A stretch of 64,000 nt of DNA from Clostridium sp. KNHs214 (GTDB lineage Bacteria > Bacillota > Clostridia > Clostridiales > Clostridiaceae), in the NCBI RefSeq assembly GCF_000744935.1, contig NZ_JQMW01000004.1:384795-448794 (forward strand), written 5' to 3'. The stretch's first letter is position 1, and each line of letters begins with the position of its first letter. Made by a program: the position numbers and the translations under genes. Under the pieces are notes generated by a model. It ran no database searches. It saw only the letters and a program-made list of their open reading frames with translations, and had not been told where the DNA came from. This document shows, piece by piece, positions 53,413-63,622 of the stretch.

Positions 53413-54803
53413 CAGGGCAAACGCATCTTTATATTGTATTTCTTTCAATATAAAGATGCGTTTTTATAAAATATGTAAAATAAATGAGCTACTATAAATA
53501 AAGTGAATATTGAAAAAACTATTCATAGACTTTCCCTAGTGGTATTTTAATATTCTTTATTCTTTACCTCGTAGAGGGTCGAAAATAACTTTTTCTAGAT
53601 ATTTTTTATCTAATGCACATTTAACTTTTTTTATATTTAAACTTTTCTTTAAAGTTTTTTCTTGTCTAAGTAGATTTAAGGCTAAATGTCGTAAGACAGC
53701 CAAATTTTCAGCTGAATTATCTTTTCTAGCTCTACATTTATCCTCATTAAAAGATACGTCTAAAACCCAATGGAGCTTATTTTCTATACCCCAATGTTGC
53801 CTAACTGCATTTGAGAATAACTCTATAGACTCTAAACTTGTTATATAGTAGCTTCGCTCAAAAGTTTCTTTATCTCCTACAATTCGTTTTCTTTCAACCA
53901 TACCTATAGATTGAATGTTTCTCCAGTCTTCTTTATTATCTAGCCATGAAATTTCATTAACTAAAAAGTATTTTCGTGTTTCAATTCTCCCATGATCTTT
54001 ATCATGAGTAGTATGGGTTTGTACTTTTATATCTGTACTTTTATATCTCAATATAGAGTCAAAAAATAATTCAACATTGTCATGAAGAGTTTTCTGATTT
54101 TCTTTTAATGCCAACACATAGTCAGCCTCTTTTTCTATAATAACTTCTGCTATTTTCTTTTGAGTTCCCATAGCATCAATTGTAACAATAGTATCTTTTA
54201 ATTCTAATAGTTCAATTAATTTTGGAATTGCTGTGATTTCATTTGATTTATCATCTGTTTTGATTTGCCCTAAAACTACCTGATTCTGATTTGCCCAAGC
54301 ACTAACCATATGAATTGATTTTTGATTTGAACTATTACAAGATGATCCTCTCACTGTTTTACCATCTATAGATACTACTTCTCCATTTACTAATTCAGCT
54401 AAATTCTTCATTAATTCATTAAAACATTTTTGAAATTGTTTAGGATTTATTTGGGAAAATACCCTATTGAATGTATCATGTGAAGGAATTCCATTAGGTA
54501 ACTCAAAATATTGCTTTAGCCACTCTTCACTTGACTCTCCAAATTCTTCAATTTCATTATAAGATTCCATTCCACTGGTTACAGCACATAGTGCTATACC
54601 GATTATATCTATAAATTTATGTCTCTTGTTATCGCCTCGTGGGTCTTCGACCTCATTAAATGCATCAAATATTATACTTTCAATATCAAACATGTTTGGT
54701 TTAATAATAATCTTCCTTTCTATCTTTTGTACAATTTAAATTATAAGCATTATTTCAACAAAATAAAAGGGCTAGCGCCAAAAAATCATATGCGTTTGCC
54801 CTG
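53413..54803. mobile_element. ISAs1-family insertion sequence, 1391 bp
   Basis: Terminal inverted repeats CAGGGCAAACGCAT (53413-53426) and its inverse (54790-54803), flanked by a perfect 10-bp target duplication AATAACACCC (53403-53412 and 54804-54813). A strong subterminal hairpin (ACGCATCTTTATATTG / CAATATAAAGATGCGT, 53421-53462) with T5 guards the left end from read-in on the plus strand. Sits exactly between ktrB/trkH and ktrA. Confidence 0.95.
53557..54693 (-). CDS. ISAs1 family transposase
   Basis: 378 aa, intact. Family N-terminus EDPRGDNKRHKFIDIIGIAL; DDE residues in VVSIDGKTVRGS, DTIVTIDAMGTQKKIAE and HWGIENKLHWVLDVSFNEDK, then CRARKDNSAENLAVLRHLAL. ATG 54693, in the same direction as the surrounding potassium genes. 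Intact transposase, perfect duplication and near-perfect ends suggest a recent insertion. Confidence 0.95.
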   Translation of the reverse strand: MFDIESIIFDAFNEVEDPRGDNKRHKFIDIIGIALCAVTSGMESYNEIEEFGESSEEWLKQYFELPNGIPSHDTFNRVFSQINPKQFQKCFNELMKNLAELVNGEVVSIDGKTVRGSSCNSSNQKSIHMVSAWANQNQVVLGQIKTDDKSNEITAIPKLIELLELKDTIVTIDAMGTQKKIAEVIIEKEADYVLALKENQKTLHDNVELFFDSILRYKSTDIKVQTHTTHDKDHGRIETRKYFLVNEISWLDNKEDWRNIQSIGMVERKRIVGDKETFERSYYITSLESIELFSNAVRQHWGIENKLHWVLDVSFNEDKCRARKDNSAENLAVLRHLALNLLRQEKTLKKSLNIKKVKCALDKKYLEKVIFDPLRGKE

Positions 54804-54813
54804 AATAACACCC

Positions 54814-56154
54814 CTATCCAACTAGTATTTTATCTTCAGGATATTTAATAGAACTTTTCTTTTTATTTTTAGCTAATGCTAGTGCTATGGTCAAAGGACC
54901 TACCCTTCCTGCATACATAGTCAAAGCTAAAACTATTTTTCCTATTATTGTAAGTTTAGGAGTAAGTCCCAAAGTAAGACCAACTGTAGCAAAAGCTGAT
55001 GTAGCTTCATATAATAAATACTCAAAAGGGAATCCCACTTCTGTTATTGACAATATCATGGTTACTGTTATTACCAGCCCTAAACTTATTACTACAATAG
55101 CGAAAGCCCTATAAATTATTTCTTTGTTTATTCTTTTTTTAAATATTTCTGTTTCTTCTTTTCCCTTTATGACAGAAACGACTGTCATAAGAAGTAATCC
55201 TGCTGTAGATGTCTTTATACCTCCAGCTGTAGACCCTGGGGAACCACCTACGAACATTAATAATATAGTTAAAAATATACCTGCTGTACTCATATCTGCT
55301 GTAGATATGGAGTTGAAACCCGCCGTTCTAGGCGTTACTGCTGCAAAAAATGCTCCTAGCATCTTCTCCAAAAGACCTTTGCCTTTCAAAGTTCCTGGAT
55401 TATTGCTTTCAAATAAAAACATCAATATAGTACCAACAACTAACAAAATTGCAGTAGCAGTAATTACAACTTTAGAATGTAATGACATTTTTCTTCTGCG
55501 TTTATAATTATATAGTTCTGCCCACACAAAAAAACCTAAGCCACCTGTTATTATTAGGAAGGATATAGTCATTATTACCACTACATTATTAGAGTAGGGC
55601 ACTAAGCTATTTCCAGTTAAATCGAATCCAGCATTACAAAAGGCAGATATGGAATGGAATACACTAAAATATATCCCCTTTCCCAAACCGTAATCTGGTA
55701 TAAATTGTGTAGATAAAAGCAGTGCACCCATAGATTGAACAAAAAAGGTGAAGAAAAGCACATATCTAGCCAGCTTCACTATACCTTGCAATGAAAAAGA
55801 GTTCATAGCTTCCTGCATTACTAATCTTTCTTTTAAAGTAATTCTTTTACCTAATATCAATGCTATCATTGTAGCAAAAGACATAAAACCAAGTCCACCA
55901 ATTTCTATAAGCAGCATTATTACAGTTTTACCAAAATAAGTCCAATGTGTACTTGTATTTAATGTTACAAGTCCTGTAACACATACTGCTGAAGTAGATG
56001 TAAATATACAATCTATAAAAGGCGTCCTAGTCCCACTTCTAGATGCAATGGGTAAATTCAAAAGAATAGCTCCTGTAAATATAACTATTGCAAATCCAAT
56101 AGCTAGTATCTGTACAGGAGTAAATTTAGGTTTATGTTTTAATATTTCTGACAT
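54814..56154 (-). CDS. ktrB: Potassium uptake protein KtrB/TrkH
   Basis: 446 aa, ten or so membrane segments in the four-fold pore repeat. Selectivity-filter segments: TSTSAVCVTGLVTLNTST, SISAFCNAGFDLTGNSL, VGGSPGSTAGGIKTSTAG, and the fourth near YEATSAFATVGLTLG; the final MYAGRVGPLTIALAL matches KtrB. Imports K+ with Na+ or H+, gated by KtrA. ATG 56154, AATTGGGGTGA site. The IS begins 10 bp after its stop codon, so it is intact. Confidence 0.95.
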   Translation of the reverse strand: MSEILKHKPKFTPVQILAIGFAIVIFTGAILLNLPIASRSGTRTPFIDCIFTSTSAVCVTGLVTLNTSTHWTYFGKTVIMLLIEIGGLGFMSFATMIALILGKRITLKERLVMQEAMNSFSLQGIVKLARYVLFFTFFVQSMGALLLSTQFIPDYGLGKGIYFSVFHSISAFCNAGFDLTGNSLVPYSNNVVVIMTISFLIITGGLGFFVWAELYNYKRRRKMSLHSKVVITATAILLVVGTILMFLFESNNPGTLKGKGLLEKMLGAFFAAVTPRTAGFNSISTADMSTAGIFLTILLMFVGGSPGSTAGGIKTSTAGLLLMTVVSVIKGKEETEIFKKRINKEIIYRAFAIVVISLGLVITVTMILSITEVGFPFEYLLYEATSAFATVGLTLGLTPKLTIIGKIVLALTMYAGRVGPLTIALALAKNKKKSSIKYPEDKILVG

Positions 56155-56269
56155 CGTATCACCCCAATTCTATGTCCATAAATTAATTTGAGCTAATAAT
56201 TATTTTACCATTATATCACTTAATATATTTTTGTCAAAATCCTAATATATACTTTTATTCCTTTATATA

Positions 56270-56297
56270 ATAAAAAAATGCGACCCCATGCCGCATT
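56270..56297 (-). terminator. Terminator of the infC-rpmI-rplT operon
   Basis: AATGCGGCATGGGGTCGCATT on the minus strand (stem AATGCG/CGCATT) runs into TTTTTTTATTATA, 7 bp after the rplT stop codon. Confidence 0.88.
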
Positions 56298-56303
56298 TTC
56301 ATA

Positions 56304-56657
56304 TTATAAGCTTTGTTTTGCTACTTCTACTAATTCAGTAAAAGCTTTTGGATCATTTATAGCTATTTCAGAAAGCATCTTTCTGTTCATATCTATTCCT
56401 GCAAGCTTTATTCCATTCATAAATCTAGAGTAAGAAAGACCATTCATTCTAGTAGCTGCATTTATTCTTGCTATCCATAACTTTCTATAATCTCTCTTCT
56501 TTAATTTTCTTCCTCTATATGCATCTCTTAATGCTCTTATAACTGATTGATTAGCAACTTTAAATAATTTACTTCTTGAACCGTAGTATCCTTTTGCAAG
56601 TTTTAATACTTTTTTATGTTTTTTACGAGCATTTACCGCTCTTTTAACTCTTGCCAT
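56304..56657 (-). CDS. rplT: 50S ribosomal protein L20
   Basis: 117 aa, full length: [78 protein letters not shown]. Assembles on 23S rRNA and, in Firmicutes, represses its own operon through the leader. 32 bp after rpmI. Confidence 0.98.
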   Translation of the reverse strand: MARVKRAVNARKKHKKVLKLAKGYYGSRSKLFKVANQSVIRALRDAYRGRKLKKRDYRKLWIARINAATRMNGLSYSRFMNGIKLAGIDMNRKMLSEIAINDPKAFTELVEVAKQSL

Positions 56658-56689
56658 CTCAAAAACCTCCTTCTGCTTTAAGCTCTAAA

Positions 56690-56887
56690 CTATAGATATG
56701 GTAATACTTTCTTCATTACTTTTTCTTGTGATTCAGATACGTATGAAGTTTGTCTTAAATTTCTCTTTGTTTTAGAGCTTTTTTTAGTTAGTATGTGGCT
56801 TTTAAAAGCCTTAGCTCTCTTTAATTTTCCTGTTCCTGTCTTTTTAAATCTTTTAGCTGCGCCTCTATGAGTTTTCATTTTTGGCAT
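56690..56887 (-). CDS. rpmI: 50S ribosomal protein L35
   Basis: 65 aa: [60 protein letters not shown]. Standard length. ATG 56887 with GGAGGAG; 19 bp after infC. Confidence 0.98.
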   Translation of the reverse strand: MPKMKTHRGAAKRFKKTGTGKLKRAKAFKSHILTKKSSKTKRNLRQTSYVSESQEKVMKKVLPYL

Positions 56888-56906
56888 ACTAAACTCCTCC
56901 TCTCAA

Positions 56907-57427
56907 TTATGCTCTTTTTGGAGCTAAAACCATGATCATGTTTCTTCCTTCTAATTTAGCTTCCTTTTCTTTTACACAAATATCTTCTAATATTTTGTAG
57001 AAGTTATCTAATATTTTACGTCCTATGTGTGAATAGTCAGCTTCTCTTCCTCTGAATCTAACTGTTACTTTAACCTTATTTCCAGCCTCCAAGAACTTCC
57101 TTGCATTCTTTGCTTTTACTTCCAAATCATGCTCTTCAATTTTAGGACTCAATCTTACCTCTTTAATATTTATGACATTTTGTTTTTTCTTAGCTTCTTT
57201 TTCTTTCTTGGCTTGTTCATAAATAAATTTGCCATAATCCATTATTCTGCATACTGGTGGATTAGCATTTGGCGAAATCATAACTAAATCCATTTCTTTT
57301 TCTTCTGCTATAGTCAAAGCTTCTCTAGATGAGATTATTCCTAATTGTGAACCATCATCGCCTATAACTCTTATTTCTTTAGCTCTTATGTCTTCATTTA
57401 CTAAGTGCTTTTATCTTTACTAATAAT
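56907..57427 (-). pseudogene. infC: Translation initiation factor IF-3, start AUU, frameshift near codon 6
   Basis: The downstream frame encodes IF-3: [80 protein letters not shown], then [12 protein letters not shown]. Ribosome site AGGAGGTG (57431-57438) and the characteristic AUU start (57427 or 57424) are present, but after SKD the frame breaks in an A-run: four A where five (or two) are needed before GCACTTAGTAAATGAAGAC. Without that, translation from TTG 57317 would lose ~37 residues. IF-3 is essential and single-copy, so I consider this a sequence error or at most a local variant, not a real inactivation. Confidence 0.85.
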
Positions 57428-57582
57428 ATTCACCTCCTGGTGTTATTAAACATATAATAAAAGGACGGCACATGCCGTCCTTTATATATCACATTAATGT
57501 AATCATAACTTACCTTACTAGCTGTGCTGTAAGGTGAGAAACGGCTGTTTCTACTTGTAATAAAACTCACTATTAAGTTAAC
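57428..57582 (-). promoter_or_regulatory. infC-rpmI-rplT leader with terminator hairpin (L20 leader-like)
   Basis: The transcript leader contains a perfect intrinsic terminator AAGGACGGCA/TGCCGTCCTT (57461-57482) followed by TTATTATAT, 20 bp before the infC ribosome site, plus upstream pairing options (AAACAGCCGTTT; CTCACCTTAC with GTAAGGTAAG). In Firmicutes L20 binds such a leader and causes premature termination. Assignment by position and form. Confidence 0.7.
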
Positions 57583-57588
57583 AATGTT

Positions 57589-57617
57589 ATTCTACTACAT
57601 TAATACTCCTCTGTCAA
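57589..57617 (-). promoter_or_regulatory. Promoter of the infC operon
   Basis: On the minus strand TTGACA (57617-57612), 17-bp spacer, TAGAAT (57594-57589). Start of transcription about 57582. It lies only 8 bp from the thrS stop codon. Confidence 0.75.
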
Positions 57618-57624
57618 CACTTTA

Positions 57625-59538
57625 TTATAAACTGTTTACCTTATTACTTATTTCTTCTTTTATCTTACTTATAAATTCCTCTATAGTATCAGTTCCTAAA
57701 TCTCCTTCTTTTCTGCTTCTGATTGCTACTTTACCTTCTGCCATTTCTTTATCTCCAATTACAAGCATATAAGGAATTTTTTGAAGTTGTGCTTCCCTTA
57801 TCTTATATCCTATTTTTTCATTTCTAAAGTCAGTTTCTACCCTTATGTCATTTTCTTTTAATTTAGTTTCTATTTCTTTGCAGTATTCTAAGCTTCTATC
57901 AGTTATATTCATAATTTTAACTTGTACTGGCGCCAACCATGTTGGGAATGCTCCTGCAAAATGTTCTATTAATATACCTATAAATCTTTCTATACTACCA
58001 AACACAACTCTGTGTACTGTTACTGGTCTATGCTTTTCCCCATCCGCTCCTATATATGAAAGATCAAATCTTTCTGGTAGCTGAAAATCTAGCTGAATTG
58101 TTCCACACTGCCAAGTTCTACCTATGCAATCTCTTAAATGGAAATCAATCTTTGGACCGTAGAAAGCTCCATCGCCCTCATTTATCTTATACTCAAGTCC
58201 TGCTTTTTCAAGAGCAGCTCTCAATCCATTAGTTTGCATCTTCCCAATCTTCATCACTACCCATAGAATTTTCTGGTCTTGTAGAAAGCTCTACAAAATA
58301 TTCAAATCCAAACATTTTATAAAATTCATCTATTAATTAACTACTCCAAGTACTTCATCAGTTATTTGATCTTTAGTCATAAATATATGCGCATCATCTT
58401 GAGTAAAGCATCTAACTCTCATAAGTCCGTGTAATGCACCAGAAAGCTCATGTCTGTGAACAAGTCCAAGTTCACCTAATCTTAAAGGTAAATCTCTATA
58501 AGAATGCATTCCATCCTTATAAACTAACATAGCACCTGGACAATTCATTGGTTTTACTGCATAATCTTCTTCGTCAATTTTTGTAAAGTACATATTTTCT
58601 TTGTAGTGATCCCAATGTCCTGATTGATGCCATAAAGCTTCATTTAATATTATTGGAGTTTTAATTTCATCATATCCTGCTTTTCTATGCACTTCTCTCC
58701 AGTAATCTTCAAGTATATTTCTTAAAATCATTCCCTTTGGATAGAAGAATGGGAATCCTGGACCTTCATCATGTATTGCAAATAATCCAAGCTCTTTACC
58801 AAGTTTTCTGTGATCTCTCTTTTTAGCTTCTTCTAGCATATGGATATACTCATCCAATTCGCTTTGTTTTGTAAAAGCTGTTCCATAAATTCTTTGTAGC
58901 ATTTGCTTATTTTCATCGCCTCTCCAATAAGCCCCAGCTAAAGATAACAATTTTATAGCTTTTTACTTTCTTTGTAGATGGTACATGAGGACCTGCACAT
59001 AAATCTACAAACTCACCTTGTCTATAGAACGAAATTACTGCATCCTCTGGCAAGTCTTCTATAAGTTCTACTTTATAATCCTCTCCTTTTTCTTTTACAT
59101 ATTTTATAGCTTCTTCTCTTGGAAGTTCAAATCTTTCTAATTTCAAATCTTCTTTAACTATCTTTTTCATTTCTTTTTCTATATTTTCCATTATTTCTGG
59201 TGTAAAAGAAAAATCTGCTTCAAAATCATAATAGAACCCTGTATCTATCGCTGTCCTATAGCTAATTTTACTTCTGGATATAGTCTTTTTACTGCTTGAG
59301 CTAAAATATGTGAGCCAGTATGTCTTAAAGCCCATTTTCCATCTTCGTCTTCAAAAGTTGCTATTTCTAAAGTGCAATCTTCATTTATCTCAGTCATAAG
59401 TTCAGCTTTCTTCCCATTTACTTTAGCAGCTAGGGCTTTTTTATAAAGAGCTGGACTTATTTTCATAGCAATATCACTAACTTTGGTTCCCTTTTCTACC
59501 TCTATAACTTTTCCATCCTTTAATGTTACCTTAATCAT
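57625..59538 (-). pseudogene. thrS: Threonine--tRNA ligase, four apparent frameshifts
   Basis: All domains are present but in four frames. 59538-59245: TGS domain (MIKVTLKDGKVIEVEKGTKV). 59335-58913: editing domain ([38 protein letters not shown]). 58950-58333: class II core ([40 protein letters not shown]). 58257-57625: motif 3 and anticodon domain (FGSIERFIGILIEHFAGAFP). Breaks: GGACAGCG lacks one C near 59253; an extra A in GTAAAAAGC near 58955; a missing A in GTTAATTAATAG near 58340; an extra A in GATGCAAACTAATGG near 58240. Correcting four single bases gives a normal ~637-aa ThrRS. An essential gene with four homopolymer indels points to sequencing error. ATG 59538, AAGGAGGAG. Confidence 0.88.
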
Positions 59539-59689
59539 TTTAACTCCTCCTTTTCCTTATTTATTCCATGGCTACGCTAACTTCTTCTATAAATGTGGAG
59601 AATAAAGACAGTTACACCGTTGGATAACAATTAATAAGTTTATATTAATAAATTTTTATGTTGATTATTATTTTAAAACCAAACAATAT

Positions 59690-59955
59690 TTTAACAAAAA
59701 ATAACTAAACTCATCCCATAAATGGGACGAGTATCTCGCGGTTCCACCCAAATTAATAATAAAATAAATATTTATCATTCACTTGAAGCCTTTAACGTTG
59801 GCAACGGCAATGCCTACTAATTTCAGCACGCTACTCAAAGGTGGTTTTCAACAGTTCTTATTCAAAGGATTTTGCAGCCTATGAACCCTTCTCTCTTAGA
59901 ACAGTATACTGTTTACTCTTCCTTTTCACAGTATTTTAAGTAATATATTCTAAAT
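59690..59955 (-). promoter_or_regulatory. T-box leader of thrS
   Basis: Minus strand: GGGTGGAACCGCGAGATACT then terminator CTCGTCCCATTTATGGGATGAG followed by TTTAGTTATTTTTTG. Upstream stem I starts near AGTAAACAGTATACTG; the specifier region AAAACCACCTTTGAGTAGC contains ACC (Thr). tRNA-Thr would pair through TGGA. About 150 bp from the thrS start. Confidence 0.92.
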
Positions 59956-59962
59956 TTATTAA

Positions 59963-59990
59963 AGTATATTACTTTTATTTTAAAAGTCAA
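59963..59990 (-). promoter_or_regulatory. Promoter of the thrS T-box transcript
   Basis: On the minus strand TTGACT (59990-59985), 16-bp spacer, TATACT (59968-59963), just upstream of the T-box leader and 16 bp after the ytxC stop. Confidence 0.6.
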
Positions 59991-60005
59991 TAGCTAATAA
60001 TTTTT

Positions 60006-60903
60006 TTATATTTTTTTACTTAATAAATTTCTACACTGTTCACATCCACTACATATTATAACTCTATCTTCAAATACGCTTTCTATTGTGTTTATAAATT
60101 CCTTATTCATACAATTATCCATTCCATGTATTACAATATTTTTAGGTGAATTGGTTACAAGGCCACTGATTATTATCTCCTCTATACCTATTTTTTCATT
60201 AACTCCCTCTACAAATGCTCCTTTTTTAAATTGTTTACTCATATCATTTCCTATATCATCCTTTATAACGTATTTCTCTCCATTTTCTATAAATATATGA
60301 ATTTTATTTATTTTGCTTTCCTGCATACCAACAAAATATTTAAGCAACTTTATAAATTCATCATATTCCCTTTCTACCATAAGGCTTTCAATTATTTTAT
60401 CTATTATAAACATACTTTCTTTTTAATTTCATGTGCTCTAAATTGTAAATATCCTTCAATATTTATTAAAGCATTTTCTTTCATAACATTTAAAATATTT
60501 TCTTTTATTTCATTCATCCTATTAGAGCAATAAACTGCTTTTTCATCGTTTATCCCTTGTAAATTAGTAAGTATATTAAATAAGCTTATCTTTATATCTT
60601 CTATTTCCTCTTTTCCCAAAAAGAAATATTCTTCATTGAGTATACAATCCACTTCCATGTAATAAAATTCTAGTATTATAACTTCATATATAATTTCCAT
60701 TAAGTTGAAATAAACAATATCAATTTTTTCCCTAGGTATATCTTCAATATCTGAAGAAAATATTTTTATTACATTACAACCCTTGTCTACCTCCTCATAT
60801 ATTCCTATATTTATGTTTTTGTGCTTTAAACTTTCCTCAAGTTCTTATATATATATATAAATTCCTCGCTTTCTCCCTTAAAAACTATTGTAAGTAACAA
60901 CAT
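60006..60903 (-). pseudogene. ytxC: Sporulation protein YtxC, two apparent frameshifts
   Basis: From ATG 60903 (GGGTGA site) the frame reads MLLLTIVFKGESEEFIYIYI and breaks in an AT dinucleotide run (about 60848-60860); the next frame gives ELEESLKHKNINIGIYEEVD, then FNLMEIIYEVIILEFYYMEV to QFRAHEIKKKVCL; a second break near 60410 (GTATGTTT) leads to FIIDKIIESLMVEREYDEFI and the end RVIICSGCEQCRNLLSKKI. Joined, the ~298-aa protein matches the YtxC family of Bacillus/Clostridium sporulation proteins by my recollection of its size, C-terminal Cys motif and position by thrS. Breaks may be sequence errors as in thrS. Confidence 0.65.
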
Positions 60904-61038
60904 TAAAATCACCCACTTTCATTATAGTGAGAACACTTTTACTTGAATTTATTCTTTACAAATTTAATCCTGTGATAATATAAGTTAAAATTTATATTTT
61001 ACAAAATAAATTCATTTATGTATGAAAAGGTGATTTTT

Positions 61039-61749
61039 ATGAAAAAATTTATTATTGTAGATTTTAGAATAAATAAAGAAGAAAAGGGAAATTTAAAAAA
61101 GCTAGGTTATGAAACCCTTAGTTGTCCTCCTAGCGAATCACTATATACTGCAGTATGTGGGCATCCAGATATGCTTTTACACTTTTTGAAGGAAGACACT
61201 TTAGTAATACATAAAGATGCTCCTTTAAATTTTATAAATTTCTTAAAAAAAATTAATATTAAAGTTATACTTTCAAAAAATTCTCTAGAGAAAAGTTATC
61301 CCTACAACATTGGCTTAAATGCAGTTAACATAGGTGATATATTTGTCCATTATACAAAATATACAGATCCAGCCATAATCCATAATATATATGATAAAAA
61401 AATCTTAAATGTTAAGCAAGGATACACCAAGTGTTCCACTGCAATTATAAATTCTAATGCCTTTATAACCTCTGATCCTTCTATTAAAAATGCATTAGTA
61501 AAAGAAAGCAAAGATGTATTATTCTTACCACCAGGCAATATAATTTTACCAGGTTTAAACTATGGCTTCATTGGAGGAACTTGTGGCCTTTTGGAAAAGG
61601 GATTTTAGCCCTTTTATGGAGATTTAAATTGCTATAAATATGGAAAGGAAGTTATGTCTTTTTTAGAAAAGCATAATGTTAAGCCTATTTTTCTTAGAAA
61701 AGGACCTTTGGTGGATAGGGGAAGCATGTTTAGTGGGCTAGTGGGCTAG
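61039..61749 (+). pseudogene. DUF6873-like uncharacterised protein, in-frame stop from paired indels
   Basis: ATG 61039 with GAAAAGGTGA site. Reads FIIVDFRINKEEKGNLKKLG, YETLSCPPSESLYTAVCGHP, DTLVIHKDAP, FLPPGNIILPGLNYGFIGGT then CGLLEKGF and a TAG at 61606. The same frame continues PFYGDLNCYKYGKEVMSFLE, KHNVKPIFLRKGPLVDRG to a stop at 61749. The local text GGATTTTAGCCCTTTTAT versus an expected GGAATTTTAGCCTTTTAT means one A lost and one C gained, which restores frame. The intact product (~236 aa) resembles the clostridial DUF6873 (GME fold) family. The last codons run into GTGGGCTAGT repeats, so the natural C-terminus may differ. Confidence 0.6.
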
Positions 61750-61757
61750 TGGGCTAC
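61731..61757. repeat. Three GTGGGCTA units
   Basis: TTTAGTGGGCTAGTGGGCTA followed by GTGGGCTAC: three direct copies of the GTGGGCTA(GT) word at the end of the DUF6873-like gene, the cleanest example of the short-repeat family in this window. Confidence 0.7.
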
Positions 61758-61768
61758 GCCCCCGTACT

Positions 61769-61990
61769 TCACCTGTATAATTTTATTCTTTTATTAAATA
61801 AATCCCAAGTCATTAAATCATCAGTTATATCGACTACCTGCACAAATGGCATTGCTCCATCTCCGTCATACCACTCTTCATTTCCATACGGTTGAGGGAA
61901 TGAACCACGCCTATATTTAGCGTATTCTCCCAACTTACGCTGTTCCCAAGCAAATGAGGGAAAGTGAATACCTCACTTTCCCTTTAACAA
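61769..61990 (-). pseudogene. Fragment of a type I specificity gene (hsdS)
   Basis: Minus-strand frame FPSFAWEQRKLGEYAKYRRG, SFPQPYGNEEWYDGDGAMPF, VQVVDITDDLMTWDLFNKRI, KLYR and a stop at 61769. WEQRKLGE and the following ~55 residues are the start of an HsdS target-recognition domain. There is no start codon in frame (TGA upstream) and the domain ends prematurely where the short GTGGGCTA repeats begin. An 11-bp inverted repeat AGGGAAAGTGA/TCACTTTCCCT (61961-61982) lies at its head. Remnant after hsdM. Confidence 0.75.
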
Positions 61991-61995
61991 CAAAT

Positions 61996-63584
61996 TTAAA
62001 TTTTTACGCCTAAAATCCTCAATTGTTCATTAATCTCAGCTTCAAGCTCAGCAATTTCCTTATTATCTTGTTCTAACAGCTTATTTATTTCTTCTAAATC
62101 AATTGGTTCTTCTTCCTCAAAAGTATCAACATAACGTGGTATGTTTAAATTAAAATCATTTTCTCTAATTTCTTCAATAGATGCCAAATGAGCATACTTA
62201 GGAGCGTCTTTACGTTCCTTATATGTTTTTATGATTTTATCAATATCTTCATCTCTTAAATTATTTTGATTTTTATTCTTCAAAATCATTACTTGCATCA
62301 ATAAATAATATATCTTTATTTTCACGATTCTTCTTTAACACTAAAAATACAGTTGGAATACTTGTTCCATAAAATAAATTTGCTGGCAATCCCAATTATT
62401 GTATCAAGGTAATTTTTACAATTAAAGTTTCTCTTATTTTTCCTTCTGCTGCACCTCTAAACAACACTCCATGAGGTAAAACAATAGCCATTGTTCCAGT
62501 CTTATTTAAATGATATATACTATGCAATATAAAAGCATAATCTGCCTTTGAAGCTGGTGCTAACTTTCCATATTCACTAAAACGTGGGTCTTTTAATTTA
62601 GTTTTATCATTATCCCATTTTGCCGAATATGGTGGATTTGCAACAACTGCATCAAAGCTACGTGGCTGATCAATACCTTTTTCATCTGGACCATCTGGCC
62701 AATCAATTTCCAAAGTATCGGCATTACTTAATATCATATTGTTATAAGATATACCATGCATCATTAAATTCATACGTGCCAAGTTATATGTAGTTGTATT
62801 CAATTCTTGACCAAAGTACTTCATGGGAATGCCTTTTGGTAATTCTTGACCTACAGTAAGTAATAAAGAACCCGATCCCATTGTTGGGTCATATACACTA
62901 AATAATTCATCTGATTTTTCTACACCTTCTGTTACTACTTTAGCTAAAATTTTACTTACTTGATGTGGTGTATAGAATTCTCCACCCTTTTTACCAGCAC
63001 TAGCTGCAAATTGACCAATTAAGTATTCATATATTTCACCTAAAATGTCTTTTCCATCATTACCTTTGTATTCAATACTATCAACTAACTTTACTATGTT
63101 GTTAAGTGATTTAGCGCGTTCATTTGTAGAATTTCCAAGACGAGAATCTCCTAAATTAATATCATTAAATACTCCACGGAATCTCTTTTACTGCTTCTTT
63201 ATTTAATTCTGCATTTTTATTAAAGTTATCAAAAATAGTTTGATAGTCACTAGGAATAACTTGTGAATCATTAATTTTATCAATCAATGACTGCCACGTA
63301 TCCTTTGGAGCAATTGCATATCCTAAGCTTGCTGAAATATCTTGTAGATAATCTTCAAGCTCCGAATCATCTACTTGTGAATTATAGGATTCATTAATAG
63401 ACTCCCCCTCTATAACATCAATAACATTATTCTTTAACAAATACTCCTCTTGATGTTCTGATAAATATCTATAAAACATAAATGCCAATATATAATTTTT
63501 GTACTCTGCTGCATCCATGGTTCCACGTAATTCATTTGCCATTGCCCATAATTTATTGGTAATTGATTGTATATTATTGCTCAT
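61996..63584 (-). pseudogene. hsdM: Type I restriction-modification methyltransferase, three apparent frameshifts
   Basis: Starts ATG 63584: SNNIQSITNKLWAMANELRG, EYKNYILAFMFYRYLSEHQE (N-terminal HsdM domain). The frame breaks near 63175 (GAGATTCCGTGG, one extra A), continues FRGVFNDINLGDSRLGNSTN, GGEFYTPHQVSKILAKVV, DPTMGSGSLLLTVGQEL (SAM motif I), then the catalytic VVANPPYSAKWDNDKTK (NPPY), breaks near 62403, continues YLDTIIGLPANLFYGTSIPT, breaks near 62290 and ends LRDEDIDKIIKTYKERKDAP to LGVKI. Corrected length ~530 aa. It would methylate adenine with two HsdS-bound subunits. Indels again look like sequence error. Confidence 0.85.
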
Positions 63585-63622
63585 TATTTTTACTTCCTCT
63601 CTTTTATTAATTTGATTGTGCC

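Noticed and set aside
57400..59300. Programmed frameshifting in infC and thrS
   Set aside because: Shifts go in both directions at several unrelated homopolymers with no slippery site plus structure; sequence error is simpler.
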